From the NCBI RefSeq assembly GCF_014490665.1, contig NZ_CP061038.1, positions 3,286,001-3,350,000 of the forward strand: a stretch of DNA of 64,000 bases. The letters are read 5' to 3'. Shown here one piece after another: positions 15,655 through 24,136 of the stretch. Source of the stretch: Sphingomonas alpina (GTDB lineage Bacteria > Pseudomonadota > Alphaproteobacteria > Sphingomonadales > Sphingomonadaceae). The position numbers and the translations under genes are program-made. How positions within the stretch are numbered: the stretch's first letter is position 1; each line of letters starts with the position of its first letter. The notes under the pieces are model-generated. The model was not told the DNA's origin, searched no databases, and worked only from the letters and a program-made list of their open reading frames with translations.

Positions 15655-18557
15655 GCGGGCACAACCTCTGCACAACGAGCGCACAGCGTACCATCTTCCG
15701 TCACTTCGGGAAGATGGCGCCAGCAGCGGCCGCATTTATGAAAATCGGTCGGCTTCACCGACACTGTGTCGGCTTCGGTCACTTTCGCCACGATGAACGC
15801 CTCGGCCAGCGCTTCGAGCGACATGGCGGACTTGGGCACCGTCACTTCGGCCTCAAGGCTCGAACGCACTTGCTTGTCGCGGCGCAACGGTTCGATCGCC
15901 TCGGTCACCTGCACGCGCAGCGCGCGGAGATCGGCCCATTTGGTCGACAGCGCATCGTCACCCGGCAAGGCGGGCAGCACCGGCCATTCGAGGAAATGCA
16001 CGGACCCATCCTCGCTCGGATAGCGCGCCTGCCATACTTCCTCCGCCGTGAAGGTCAGGATCGGCGCGGCATAGCGCACCAGCGCGTGGAACAGTATGTC
16101 GAGTACGGTGCGATAGGCGCGCCGCTTCACATCGCCCGACGCATCGCAATAGAGCGAGTCCTTGCGGATATCGAAGAAGAAGGCCGACAGGTCTTCTGCC
16201 GCGAAATCGGTCAGCAGGCGCAGATAGCGGTTGAACTCGAAATTCGCCGTCGCCGCCTTCAGCTCGACGTCGAGCTTGCCCAGCAGGTGCAGGACATACA
16301 GCTCAAGCTCGGGCATCTTGCCGACTTCGAGCGTCTCGGCATCGCTGAAGCCGTCGAGCGCGCCGAGCAGGTAGCGGAAGGTGTTGCGCAGCTTGCGATA
16401 GGCATCGCTGGTCGTGCCGAGCACTTCCTTGCCGATCCGCACATCCTCGAAATAATCGGTCTGTGCGACCCACATGCGCAGGATGTCGGCGCCCGATTCC
16501 TGGATGATCTTGAGCGGATCGACCACATTGCCGAGGCTCTTCGACATTTTCCGGCCCTGCCCGTCGAGCGCAAAACCATGCGTCAGCACTGCGTCGTACG
16601 GCGCCCGGCCGCGCGTGCCCGCGCTTTCGAGCAGCGACGACTGGAACCATCCGCGATGCTGGTCGGAGCCTTCGAGATACAAATTGGCGCGCGTGCCTTC
16701 GCCATAGCGCGCCTCGATCACGAATGCGTGGGTCGATCCAGAATCGAACCACACGTCGAGGATGTCGGTGATCACCTCATAATCGGCAGCGACGTATTTC
16801 TCGCCGAGCAGCGCCTGATGGTCGGCGTCGAACCATGCGTCCGCGCCGCCCGCCTTGAACGCATCGACGATGCGCGCATTGACTGCCGGGTCGTTGAGAT
16901 ACTGCCCGGTCTTGCGGTCGACATAGAGCGCGATCGGCACGCCCCAGGCGCGCTGGCGGCTGATCACCCAGTCGGGACGCTGCTCGACCATCGCCCGGAT
17001 CCGGTTCTGCGATCGCGCCGGCACCCAGCGCGTGCGCTCGATCGAATCGAGCGCGATGTTGCGCAGCGTCGGGCCATTGCCCTTGGCGTGACCGAGCACC
17101 GGCGCGAAACCGATCTCCGCGCCGATTTCGATCGGCGAGTGCGCGCTCTCGGCCTGTTGTGGCTGATCCATCGGGATGAACCATTGCGGCGTGGCGCGGA
17201 AGATCACCTTGGCCTTGGAGCGCCAGCTATGCGGATAGCTGTGCGCGAAATCGTCCGACGCCGCGAGCAACGCACCGGCCGCACGCAGGTCCGAACAGAT
17301 CGGCCCGTCCGACGCGACGAACTTCTTGTTGATCACGCTGCCCTGCCCGCCCAGCCACAGCCAGTCGGGCCGGTACATGCCGGCGCCATCGACCGCGAAG
17401 ACGGGATCGATGCCATGCGCCTTGCACAGCAAGAAATCGTCCTCGCCATGATCCGGCGCCATATGGACTAGGCCGGTACCGGCCTCGGTGGTGACAAAGT
17501 CGCCGGGCAGGAGCGGACGCGGTTTGGCGAAGAAGCCGCCAAGGGCGTGCATTGGGTGACGGGCGACGGTACCGGCCAATTGCGAGCCCTTGCCCATCCA
17601 AACGGTTTGGAGATCCGTCGTGCCACCAAAGTTTTTGGCCGTACGCTGGGCGAACGCTGAAACGAGCGCCGCGGCAATCAAGAATTTGCCACCCGATTTC
17701 CAAGCGGCAACTTCTTCGCCAATCGGCACAAAACGATCAGCAACCATCACGTCGACAAGAACATAGTCGATCTCAGGCCCATAACTCAGCGCCTGATTGA
17801 CCGGGATCGTCCAGGGTGTGGTCGTCCAGATCACCGCATGCGCACCGACCAGTTCGGGCGCGCCCGGCGCCTCGACGATCTCGAACGCCACGTCGATCTG
17901 GGTCGACACGACATCCTCATATTCGACCTCGGCCTCGGCCAGCGCGGTCTTTTCGACCGGCGACCACATCACCGGCTTGGCGCCGCGATAGAGCTGACCG
18001 CTTTCGGCGAACTTCAGCAACTCGCCGACGATCGCCGCCTCGGCGTCGAACTTCATGGTGAGATAGGGATCTTCCCAGTCGCCCATCACGCCGAGCCGCT
18101 CGAACTGCGCACGCTGCACCGCGACCCATTTCTCGGCATAGGCGCGGCATTCGGCGCGGAACTGCGCGACCGGCACCTGGTCCTTGTCGAGCTTCTTGGC
18201 GCGGTACGCTTCCTCGACCTTCCATTCGATCGGCAGGCCGTGGCAATCCCAGCCAGGCACGTACGGCGCGTCCTTGCCGAGCAAGGTCTGGCTGCGGACG
18301 ATGATGTCCTTCAGCACCTTGTTCATCGCATGGCCCATATGGATGTCGCCATTGGCGTAGGGCGGACCGTCATGCAGGATGAAGCGCTCGCGCCCGGCGC
18401 GCTGTTCGCGCAGCCGGTCGTACAGGCCGAGCGTCGCCCACCGCTCCAGAATCGCCGGCTCCTTGGCGGCAAGGCCCGCCTTCATCGGAAAGTCGGTCTT
18501 CGGCAGGAAGACGGTATCGCGATAGTCGCGTGCGGTGTCGGAAGGCGTGTCGGTCAT
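15651..18557 (-). CDS. ileS: Isoleucyl-tRNA synthetase
   Basis: A 968-residue class I tRNA synthetase. The HIGH-type motif is in PPYANGDIHMGHAMNKVL, KMSKS is in GRKMSKSLGNVVDP, the editing domain lies between (GTGLVHMAPDHGEDD), and a C-terminal zinc-binding knuckle has CGRCWRH...CARC. I chose ATG 18557 (MTDTPSDTARDYRDTVFLPKTDFPMK) instead of the 31-residue longer ORF. It is followed with overlap by lspA and the BamF-like gene. Confidence 0.97.
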   Translation of the reverse strand: MTDTPSDTARDYRDTVFLPKTDFPMKAGLAAKEPAILERWATLGLYDRLREQRAGRERFILHDGPPYANGDIHMGHAMNKVLKDIIVRSQTLLGKDAPYVPGWDCHGLPIEWKVEEAYRAKKLDKDQVPVAQFRAECRAYAEKWVAVQRAQFERLGVMGDWEDPYLTMKFDAEAAIVGELLKFAESGQLYRGAKPVMWSPVEKTALAEAEVEYEDVVSTQIDVAFEIVEAPGAPELVGAHAVIWTTTPWTIPVNQALSYGPEIDYVLVDVMVADRFVPIGEEVAAWKSGGKFLIAAALVSAFAQRTAKNFGGTTDLQTVWMGKGSQLAGTVARHPMHALGGFFAKPRPLLPGDFVTTEAGTGLVHMAPDHGEDDFLLCKAHGIDPVFAVDGAGMYRPDWLWLGGQGSVINKKFVASDGPICSDLRAAGALLAASDDFAHSYPHSWRSKAKVIFRATPQWFIPMDQPQQAESAHSPIEIGAEIGFAPVLGHAKGNGPTLRNIALDSIERTRWVPARSQNRIRAMVEQRPDWVISRQRAWGVPIALYVDRKTGQYLNDPAVNARIVDAFKAGGADAWFDADHQALLGEKYVAADYEVITDILDVWFDSGSTHAFVIEARYGEGTRANLYLEGSDQHRGWFQSSLLESAGTRGRAPYDAVLTHGFALDGQGRKMSKSLGNVVDPLKIIQESGADILRMWVAQTDYFEDVRIGKEVLGTTSDAYRKLRNTFRYLLGALDGFSDAETLEVGKMPELELYVLHLLGKLDVELKAATANFEFNRYLRLLTDFAAEDLSAFFFDIRKDSLYCDASGDVKRRAYRTVLDILFHALVRYAAPILTFTAEEVWQARYPSEDGSVHFLEWPVLPALPGDDALSTKWADLRALRVQVTEAIEPLRRDKQVRSSLEAEVTVPKSAMSLEALAEAFIVAKVTEADTVSVKPTDFHKCGRCWRHLPEVTEDGTLCARCAEVVPA

Positions 18558-18619
18558 GAGTTTCGGGGCTTTAGACGAGAGCGATGGGAATTGGAAAGCA
18601 GTTCCCCGCGGGCGGGGAA

Positions 18620-19543
18620 CTAGGAAAGAATAATTCGCGCCCGCGCGCAATCCGCCGCCATCTGTGTGGTCAGCGCGTCGAGCGAGTCGAACTTCGCCTC
18701 AGGCCGCAGATATTCGATCAGTTCGACCTCGATGCATTGCCCGTACAGATCGCCGGAAAAGTCGAAGAAATAGGGCTCGAGCAATTCCTTGGGCGGGTCG
18801 AAGGTCGGGCGGATGCCGAGATTCGCCGCACCGTTCAGCACGCGTCCGTCGGGCAGGGTCCCGCGCACCGCATAGATGCCGTAAGCCGGGCGCAGATAAT
18901 TGCCCATGTCGACATTGGCAGTGGGATAGCCGATCGTGCGGCCGAGCTTGTCGCCATGCTGGACATTGCCCTGGATCGCGAACGGCCGGGTCAGCAGCTT
19001 TGCCGCACCGCGCGGGTCGCCTGCGATGAGCAGTTCGCGGATGCGGCTCGACGAGACGATCTCGCCATCCTGCGCCACCGCGCCGACCGTCTCGACCGCA
19101 AAGCCATCGCGACGACCGAATTCGGCCAGCACGCGCACATCGCCACCCTTGTTCTTGCCGAAGGTGAAATCCTCGCCGGTCACCACTCCGCCGGCGCCGA
19201 TATTGGCGCACAGTCGCTCGGTGACGAACTGCTCCGCGGTCAGCGCAGCGAGCGTCGCATCGAAGCGAAACACGATCATCGCGTCGGCACCGGCCTCGCC
19301 AAACAACCGCTCACGCTGGTCGAGCGTGGTCAGGCGAAAAGGCGGCGCGTCGGGGCGAAAATAGCGCACCGGATGCGGATCGAAGGTCGCGACCAAAGCC
19401 GGCCGGCCCTGCGCCCTCGCCATCGCGACCGCAGCCCCCACCACTGCCTGGTGACCGCGATGAAACCCGTCGAAATTACCAAGCGCGACGATGCCGCCAC
19501 GGAGTTCGGGCGGGATCGTTGCGCTGCCGTCCAGCCGCTGCAT
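18620..19543 (-). CDS. ribF: Bifunctional riboflavin kinase/FAD synthetase
   Basis: A 307-residue cytoplasmic enzyme that makes FMN and then FAD. The N-terminal adenylyltransferase domain has GNFDGFHRGHQAVV (HxGH motif), FDPHPVRYF and SSSRIRELL; the C-terminal kinase domain has GRTIGYPTANVD and GAANLGIRPTF. It precedes ileS in the same direction with 62 bases between, the usual ribF-ileS-lspA arrangement. Confidence 0.96.
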   Translation of the reverse strand: MQRLDGSATIPPELRGGIVALGNFDGFHRGHQAVVGAAVAMARAQGRPALVATFDPHPVRYFRPDAPPFRLTTLDQRERLFGEAGADAMIVFRFDATLAALTAEQFVTERLCANIGAGGVVTGEDFTFGKNKGGDVRVLAEFGRRDGFAVETVGAVAQDGEIVSSSRIRELLIAGDPRGAAKLLTRPFAIQGNVQHGDKLGRTIGYPTANVDMGNYLRPAYGIYAVRGTLPDGRVLNGAANLGIRPTFDPPKELLEPYFFDFSGDLYGQCIEVELIEYLRPEAKFDSLDALTTQMAADCARARIILS

Positions 19544-19627
19544 GACGCGGGCTATAGGGGGGACGAAGGGGCGGCGAAAGCCCCCTCTCTAAAACCCCTC
19601 TCCTCCTGTGGGAGAGGGAGATTAGCA

Positions 19628-20794
19628 TCAAGGTTGTGGCACGATCCCCGCGCGCAGCACCCTGAGCACATTGCCGCCCATCACCTTGCCGATCTCCTCC
19701 GGCGTGAAGCCCTGATTCAGCAATGCCTGAGTTACCGCAACAAGCTGACTCACATCGAAGCCGGTCGTCACCGCCCCATCGAAATCCGAACCCAGCCCGA
19801 CATGGTCGACCCCAACCACATCGCGGACATGCGCAATCGCCAGCGCGACCTGCTTCGGGCTGGTGCCGCAAATCGCCGCATCCCAATACCCGATGCCGAT
19901 CACCCCGCCGGTCGCCGCAATACCCTTGATCTCCTCATCGGTCAGGTTGCGATTGACGTTGCAGGTCGCCCGGACCCCGCCATGGCTCGACACCACCGGG
20001 CGCTTGGCCAGCTTGAGGATCTCTGCCACCGTCTCATGGCTGGCATGCGCCACATCGACGATCATGCCGAGCTTCTCCATCCGCGCGATCACCTGGCGGC
20101 CGAGCGGGGTCAGCCCGCCCTTCTTCTCGCCATGCATCGATCCAGCGACGTCATTGTCGAAGAAGTGCGCCATGCCCGCCATGCGAAAGCCCGCGCCGTA
20201 CAAGATATCGAGATTACCGATCTTGCCTTCCAGGTCCTGCAGCCCCTCGATCGAGAGCATCCCGCCGACCATTTTCGCGCCGCCCGCGCGCGCGGCGAGC
20301 AGCGCATCGAGATCCGCCGCGGTACGAACCACGCGCAGCTGACCGTTCGATGCGGCAGCGTAGCGATTGAGCTTGGTCGCATGCCAGAGCGAGCGCTGCA
20401 GCAGCGAGTTCCACGTCCGCAGCGGTTGCAAATCGGCGATCACCAGCGACGTGATATTGTCGGTCGCGGCGGAATTGGCGTCGTAATTCTGGCCCTTGGG
20501 CGTCTTGGTCACCGAGGAGAAGACCTGCAGCGCGACATTGCCCTCGACCAGCCGTGGCAGATCGACCTGCCCGCGCGCCGACCGCGTCAGCAGGCTGCGC
20601 TTCCATAGCAACGTATCAGCATGCATGTCGGCGACCTGCAGCCGGGCGTGCAACGCTCGCGCGCCAGGACTGACCTTCAGCGCGACCGGCTCGACCTTGT
20701 TCATCGATTTCTCGACCAGGCCCGGGGCGAAAACGAAAAAGGCGATTGCGCCAAGGACGATCAGGGCGAGGATGCCCCACAGCCATTTCTTCAT
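19628..20794 (-). CDS. Membrane-anchored dipeptidase, peptidase family M19
   Basis: A 388-residue protein with an N-terminal membrane anchor (about 4-25) and a TIM-barrel M19 (renal dipeptidase-like) domain. Metal-binding motifs are DMHADTL at the start of the barrel, SIEGLQDLEG with the bridging Glu, VDVAHAS, VVSSHGGVR and GLGSDFDGA. The family hydrolyses dipeptides, with zinc at the active site. The 84 bases between its stop and ribF carry GC-rich repeat-like sequence. Confidence 0.92.
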   Translation of the reverse strand: MKKWLWGILALIVLGAIAFFVFAPGLVEKSMNKVEPVALKVSPGARALHARLQVADMHADTLLWKRSLLTRSARGQVDLPRLVEGNVALQVFSSVTKTPKGQNYDANSAATDNITSLVIADLQPLRTWNSLLQRSLWHATKLNRYAAASNGQLRVVRTAADLDALLAARAGGAKMVGGMLSIEGLQDLEGKIGNLDILYGAGFRMAGMAHFFDNDVAGSMHGEKKGGLTPLGRQVIARMEKLGMIVDVAHASHETVAEILKLAKRPVVSSHGGVRATCNVNRNLTDEEIKGIAATGGVIGIGYWDAAICGTSPKQVALAIAHVRDVVGVDHVGLGSDFDGAVTTGFDVSQLVAVTQALLNQGFTPEEIGKVMGGNVLRVLRAGIVPQP

Positions 20795-20810
20795 CGCCGC
20801 CTCTCCTGAT

Positions 20811-20834
20811 GTGCTCCCGCGAAGGCGAGAGCAC
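20811..20834. repeat. GC-rich hairpin between dipeptidase and folA
   Basis: GTGCTC (20811-20816) pairs with GAGCAC (20829-20834) around CCGCGAAGGCGA, followed by a second GC-rich fold to about 20863. It is related in form to the hairpin at 14615-14632 and lies where transcription from folA would need to end. Confidence 0.55.
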
Positions 20835-20869
20835 AGCCTGGCCCCCGCCTTTGCGGAGGTCCGATTAGA

Positions 20870-21340
20870 TTACTTACGCGCCAAGGTCACGAAGCTATAG
20901 GCCGGACGCTCAGCTTCGGCTGGATGATCTTCGCGCGCGATCTCGTTCCAGCCCATAAATGCCGCCACTACCGCATCACCTTCGGGCGCGAGATGCACTT
21001 CGGTCAGCTCGATCCGGTCGGCGCGGTCGAGCAGCAGCGCGAATATCTCAGCCCCGCCGATTACGGAAATGTCGCCATCGCCCGCCAGGGCCAGCGCTTC
21101 GTCGGGGGTATGCGCAACCTCCGCACCCGGTGCCGTCCACTCTCGGTCGCGGGTCAGCACGATGTGCCGTCGCCCAGGCAGCGGGCTCGGAAAGCTCTCG
21201 AACGTCTTGCGCCCCATCACCATCGGCTTGCCCATGGTCTGCGCCTTGAAGCGCCTGAGATCGGCGGGGAGATGCCAGGGCAGTTTGCCGTCGCGGCCGA
21301 TCACGCCATTGTCGGCACGGGCGAGATGGAAGCTGATCAA
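20870..21340 (-). CDS. folA: Dihydrofolate reductase
   Basis: A 156-residue enzyme that reduces dihydrofolate with NADPH. Motifs are [18 protein letters not shown] (with the active-site Asp in LPADL), [15 protein letters not shown] and the cofactor loop [10 protein letters not shown]. Its ATG overlaps the thyA stop (ATGA), so the two folate/thymidylate genes are translationally coupled. Confidence 0.96.
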   Translation of the reverse strand: MISFHLARADNGVIGRDGKLPWHLPADLRRFKAQTMGKPMVMGRKTFESFPSPLPGRRHIVLTRDREWTAPGAEVAHTPDEALALAGDGDISVIGGAEIFALLLDRADRIELTEVHLAPEGDAVVAAFMGWNEIAREDHPAEAERPAYSFVTLARK

Positions 21341-22131
21341 ACCGCCACCGGCGCCTTGATATGCGCTTGCGCTGCATAGCCGGTCAGCGCGAAATCCTCA
21401 TATTCATAGCCGTCGATCGCGTCGGGCTTGCGAAGGATTTCGAGCCTGGGCAGCGGCCCCGGCGTGCGTGACAATTGTTCGCGCGCCTGTTCCAGATGGT
21501 TGGAATAAAGATGGCAATCGCCACCGGTCCAGATGAATTCGCCAACCTCAAGCCCGCATTGCTGCGCCAGCATATGGGTCAGCAGCGCATAGCTGGCGAT
21601 GTTGAACGGCACGCCGAGAAAGATGTCCGCGCTGCGCTGATAGAGCTGCAGCGACAGCTTGCCATTCGCGACATAGGTCTGAACCAGGCAATGGCACGGG
21701 CTCAGCGCCATCGCATGCAGGTCGCCGGGGTTCCAGGCGGTGACGATCTGGCGGCGCGACCCGGGGTCGCGCTTGATCAGCGCGATCAGCTCGGCGATCT
21801 GGTCGATATGGCGGCCATCGGCCGCCTCCCAGTCGCGCCACTGCTTGCCATAGACCGGGCCGAGATCGCCATTCTCATCGGCCCATTCGTCCCAGATGCT
21901 GACCTTGCGATCGCGCAGCCATTGAACGTTGGTGTCGCCGCGCAGGAACCAGAGCAGCTCGACGATGATCGAGCGCAGATGCAGCTTCTTGGTGGTCAAC
22001 ACCGGAAAGCCCTGCGCGAGATCGAAACGCATCTGGTGCCCGAACACACTGAGCGTACCGGTGCCTGTGCGGTCCATCTGCTCCGCGCCATGATCAAGCA
22101 CGCGCTGCATCAGGGCGAGATAGGGCTGCAT
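21337..22131 (-). CDS. thyA: Thymidylate synthase
   Basis: A 264-residue ThyA. Motifs are [12 protein letters not shown], the catalytic Cys in [28 protein letters not shown] and DCHLYSNH. I chose ATG 22131, which overlaps the stop of the methyltransferase gene, instead of the much longer upstream ORF. It converts dUMP to dTMP and makes dihydrofolate, the FolA substrate encoded next. Confidence 0.96.
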   Translation of the reverse strand: MQPYLALMQRVLDHGAEQMDRTGTGTLSVFGHQMRFDLAQGFPVLTTKKLHLRSIIVELLWFLRGDTNVQWLRDRKVSIWDEWADENGDLGPVYGKQWRDWEAADGRHIDQIAELIALIKRDPGSRRQIVTAWNPGDLHAMALSPCHCLVQTYVANGKLSLQLYQRSADIFLGVPFNIASYALLTHMLAQQCGLEVGEFIWTGGDCHLYSNHLEQAREQLSRTPGPLPRLEILRKPDAIDGYEYEDFALTGYAAQAHIKAPVAV

Positions 22132-22913
22132 CAGCCGGCTGCGGCCGACGTGGCCGGAGGAGGCGATGAAACCGTGACGCACGGCTTGATCGCCTCGGGC
22201 TCGGGCCGCGACCCGGCGGCGCGGAACACCGCGAGATAACCGCCGGCCGAGGGCATGTCGTGCATCTCGACCAGCGTATAGCCGACCGCGGCGAATTCGC
22301 ATTTCAACAGGCTCGGCGGCGTACCATGATCCTGAGTGCGGCGCTTGGCATCGACCACCACAACCTCGCCGCCCGGACGCAGCGATGCGCGCATGCGCCA
22401 CAGGAATTCATACGGCTCGGCGATCTCATGATACATATGCACCATCAGGATACGGTCGAAGCTGTTGTCGGGGAGTTTGGGATTGTCCGCTTCGCCCAGA
22501 CGCACGCTGACATTGTCGAGCCGCTCGCGCGCGACGCGTTCGGCCAGCGCATCGCGCACGCCCGCAACGATATCCTCGGCGAGCACGCGACCGTCCTTGC
22601 CGACGCGCTGCGCCAGACGGATCGTGTAATAGCCCTCGCCCGCGCCGATATCGGCGACGGTCATGCCAGGCTTGATGCCCGATTTGTCCATCACCTCGCT
22701 TGCTTCGTTCAGCCGGTCGCGCGCTTCCTCGGTCGACCAGCGCGACGAGACGATATGCGCAACCGGTCGGTCGGCGGCGGGGAACTTGCCCACCGTATCG
22801 ACCGGTTTCTTGACGCGCGGCGGGCCAGGTTCACAACCGGCGAGCAGGGTCAGACCAGCCAGCCCCACCAGCATCATGGTGCGCGTCGAGCACAGGGCGG
22901 GCATCAGACGCAT
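22131..22913 (-). CDS. Lipoprotein-type class I SAM methyltransferase
   Basis: A 260-residue protein with a lipoprotein signal (LTLLAGC, Cys near residue 27) followed by a Rossmann methyltransferase domain: [19 protein letters not shown] (SAM motif I), [19 protein letters not shown] and [16 protein letters not shown] methyltransferase fold outside the cytoplasm lacks an obvious SAM supply, so it may not be catalytic. It overlaps prfB upstream and thyA downstream by ATGA junctions. Its role is unknown. Confidence 0.8.
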   Translation of the reverse strand: MRLMPALCSTRTMMLVGLAGLTLLAGCEPGPPRVKKPVDTVGKFPAADRPVAHIVSSRWSTEEARDRLNEASEVMDKSGIKPGMTVADIGAGEGYYTIRLAQRVGKDGRVLAEDIVAGVRDALAERVARERLDNVSVRLGEADNPKLPDNSFDRILMVHMYHEIAEPYEFLWRMRASLRPGGEVVVVDAKRRTQDHGTPPSLLKCEFAAVGYTLVEMHDMPSAGGYLAVFRAAGSRPEPEAIKPCVTVSSPPPATSAAAG

Positions 22914-24040
22914 CAATCCACGTCCTCCACCTCGACCGCCTCTCCGGTCACGCGCTGCGACAGCGCTGCTGCCATGAACGCATCGAGATCGCCGTCGAGC
23001 ACGTCCGACGGCGAGGTCGAGGTCACGCCGGTGCGCAAATCCTTGACCAGCTGATAGGGCTGCAGGACGTAGGAGCGGATCTGGTGGCCCCAACCGATAT
23101 CGGTCTTGGCCGCATTCTCCGCATTGGCCACCGCCTCGCGCGCCTGCAACTCGCGCTCGTAGAGACGCGCCTTGAGCTGGTTCATCGCCTCGGCCTTGTT
23201 CTTGTGCTGCGACCGCTGGTTCTGGCACTGAACGACGATGTTGGTCGGGATGTGCGTGATGCGCACCGCCGAATCCGTGGTGTTGATGTGCTGCCCGCCC
23301 GCACCGGACGCGCGATAGGTGTCGATGCGCAGCTCGCTCTCGTTGACCTCGATATCGATATTGTCGTCGACCACCGGATAGACCCACACGCTGGCAAAGC
23401 TGGTGTGGCGCCGCGCGGCGCTGTCATAGGGGCTGATCCGCACCAGACGGTGCACGCCGCTCTCGGTCTTGGCATAGCCGTACGCGTTCTCGCCCTTGAG
23501 CAGCAGTGTCGCGGACTTGATCCCGGCCTGTTCGCCCGAATGCTGATCGATCAGTTCGACCTTCAGCCCATGACGCTCACCCCAGCGGGAATACATGCGG
23601 CTGAGCATGCCGGCCCAATCCTGGCTCTCGGTCCCGCCGGCGCCGGCATTGACCTCGATATAGGTGTCGTTGGCATCCGCCTCACCGGCAAGCAGCGCCT
23701 TGACCTTGTCGCGGTCAGCCCGTGCGGCGAGTTCAGCGAGCGCGGCGACGCCCTCGCTCTCCATCTCGGTATCGCCCTCGGCCTCCGCCATCTCGATCAG
23801 CTCGGACGTATCGGCCAGTTCGCTCTCGATCGCGCGCGTCGCATTGATCGCCTCTTCGAGACGGCGACGCTCACGCATCACATCCTGCGCTGCCTTGGGG
23901 TCGCTCCACAGCGCCTGGTCCTCGACTCGCGCATTGAGTTCGTCGAGACGGCGGAGCGCACGGTCCCAGTCGAGGAAGCGACGCAACAGCGCCAGCGCCT
24001 CGTTGATGGTGTCGACATGGGCCTGCGCTTCAGCGCGCAT
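22913..24040 (-). CDS. prfB: Peptide chain release factor 2
   Basis: A 375-residue RF2, with the GGQ motif in [17 protein letters not shown] and coiled-coil N-terminus. The position of the E. coli SPF stop-recognition tripeptide reads SPY ([12 protein letters not shown]). The frame is continuous, with no sign of the programmed frameshift found in many prfB genes. The stop overlaps the methyltransferase start (ATGA). Confidence 0.96.
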   Translation of the reverse strand: MRAEAQAHVDTINEALALLRRFLDWDRALRRLDELNARVEDQALWSDPKAAQDVMRERRRLEEAINATRAIESELADTSELIEMAEAEGDTEMESEGVAALAELAARADRDKVKALLAGEADANDTYIEVNAGAGGTESQDWAGMLSRMYSRWGERHGLKVELIDQHSGEQAGIKSATLLLKGENAYGYAKTESGVHRLVRISPYDSAARRHTSFASVWVYPVVDDNIDIEVNESELRIDTYRASGAGGQHINTTDSAVRITHIPTNIVVQCQNQRSQHKNKAEAMNQLKARLYERELQAREAVANAENAAKTDIGWGHQIRSYVLQPYQLVKDLRTGVTSTSPSDVLDGDLDAFMAAALSQRVTGEAVEVEDVD

Positions 24041-24136
24041 CGGGAATACTCCGGGTCAATAAACTGGGCCCGGAACGAAGCCGGGCATGGGATGATAGGT
24101 TAGAGTGGTGGATAGATATAACACAGACGGTGCGGA

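Noticed and set aside
22913..24040. Programmed frameshift in prfB
   Set aside because: The frame is continuous from ATG 24040 to the stop, with no internal TGA and shifted continuation.
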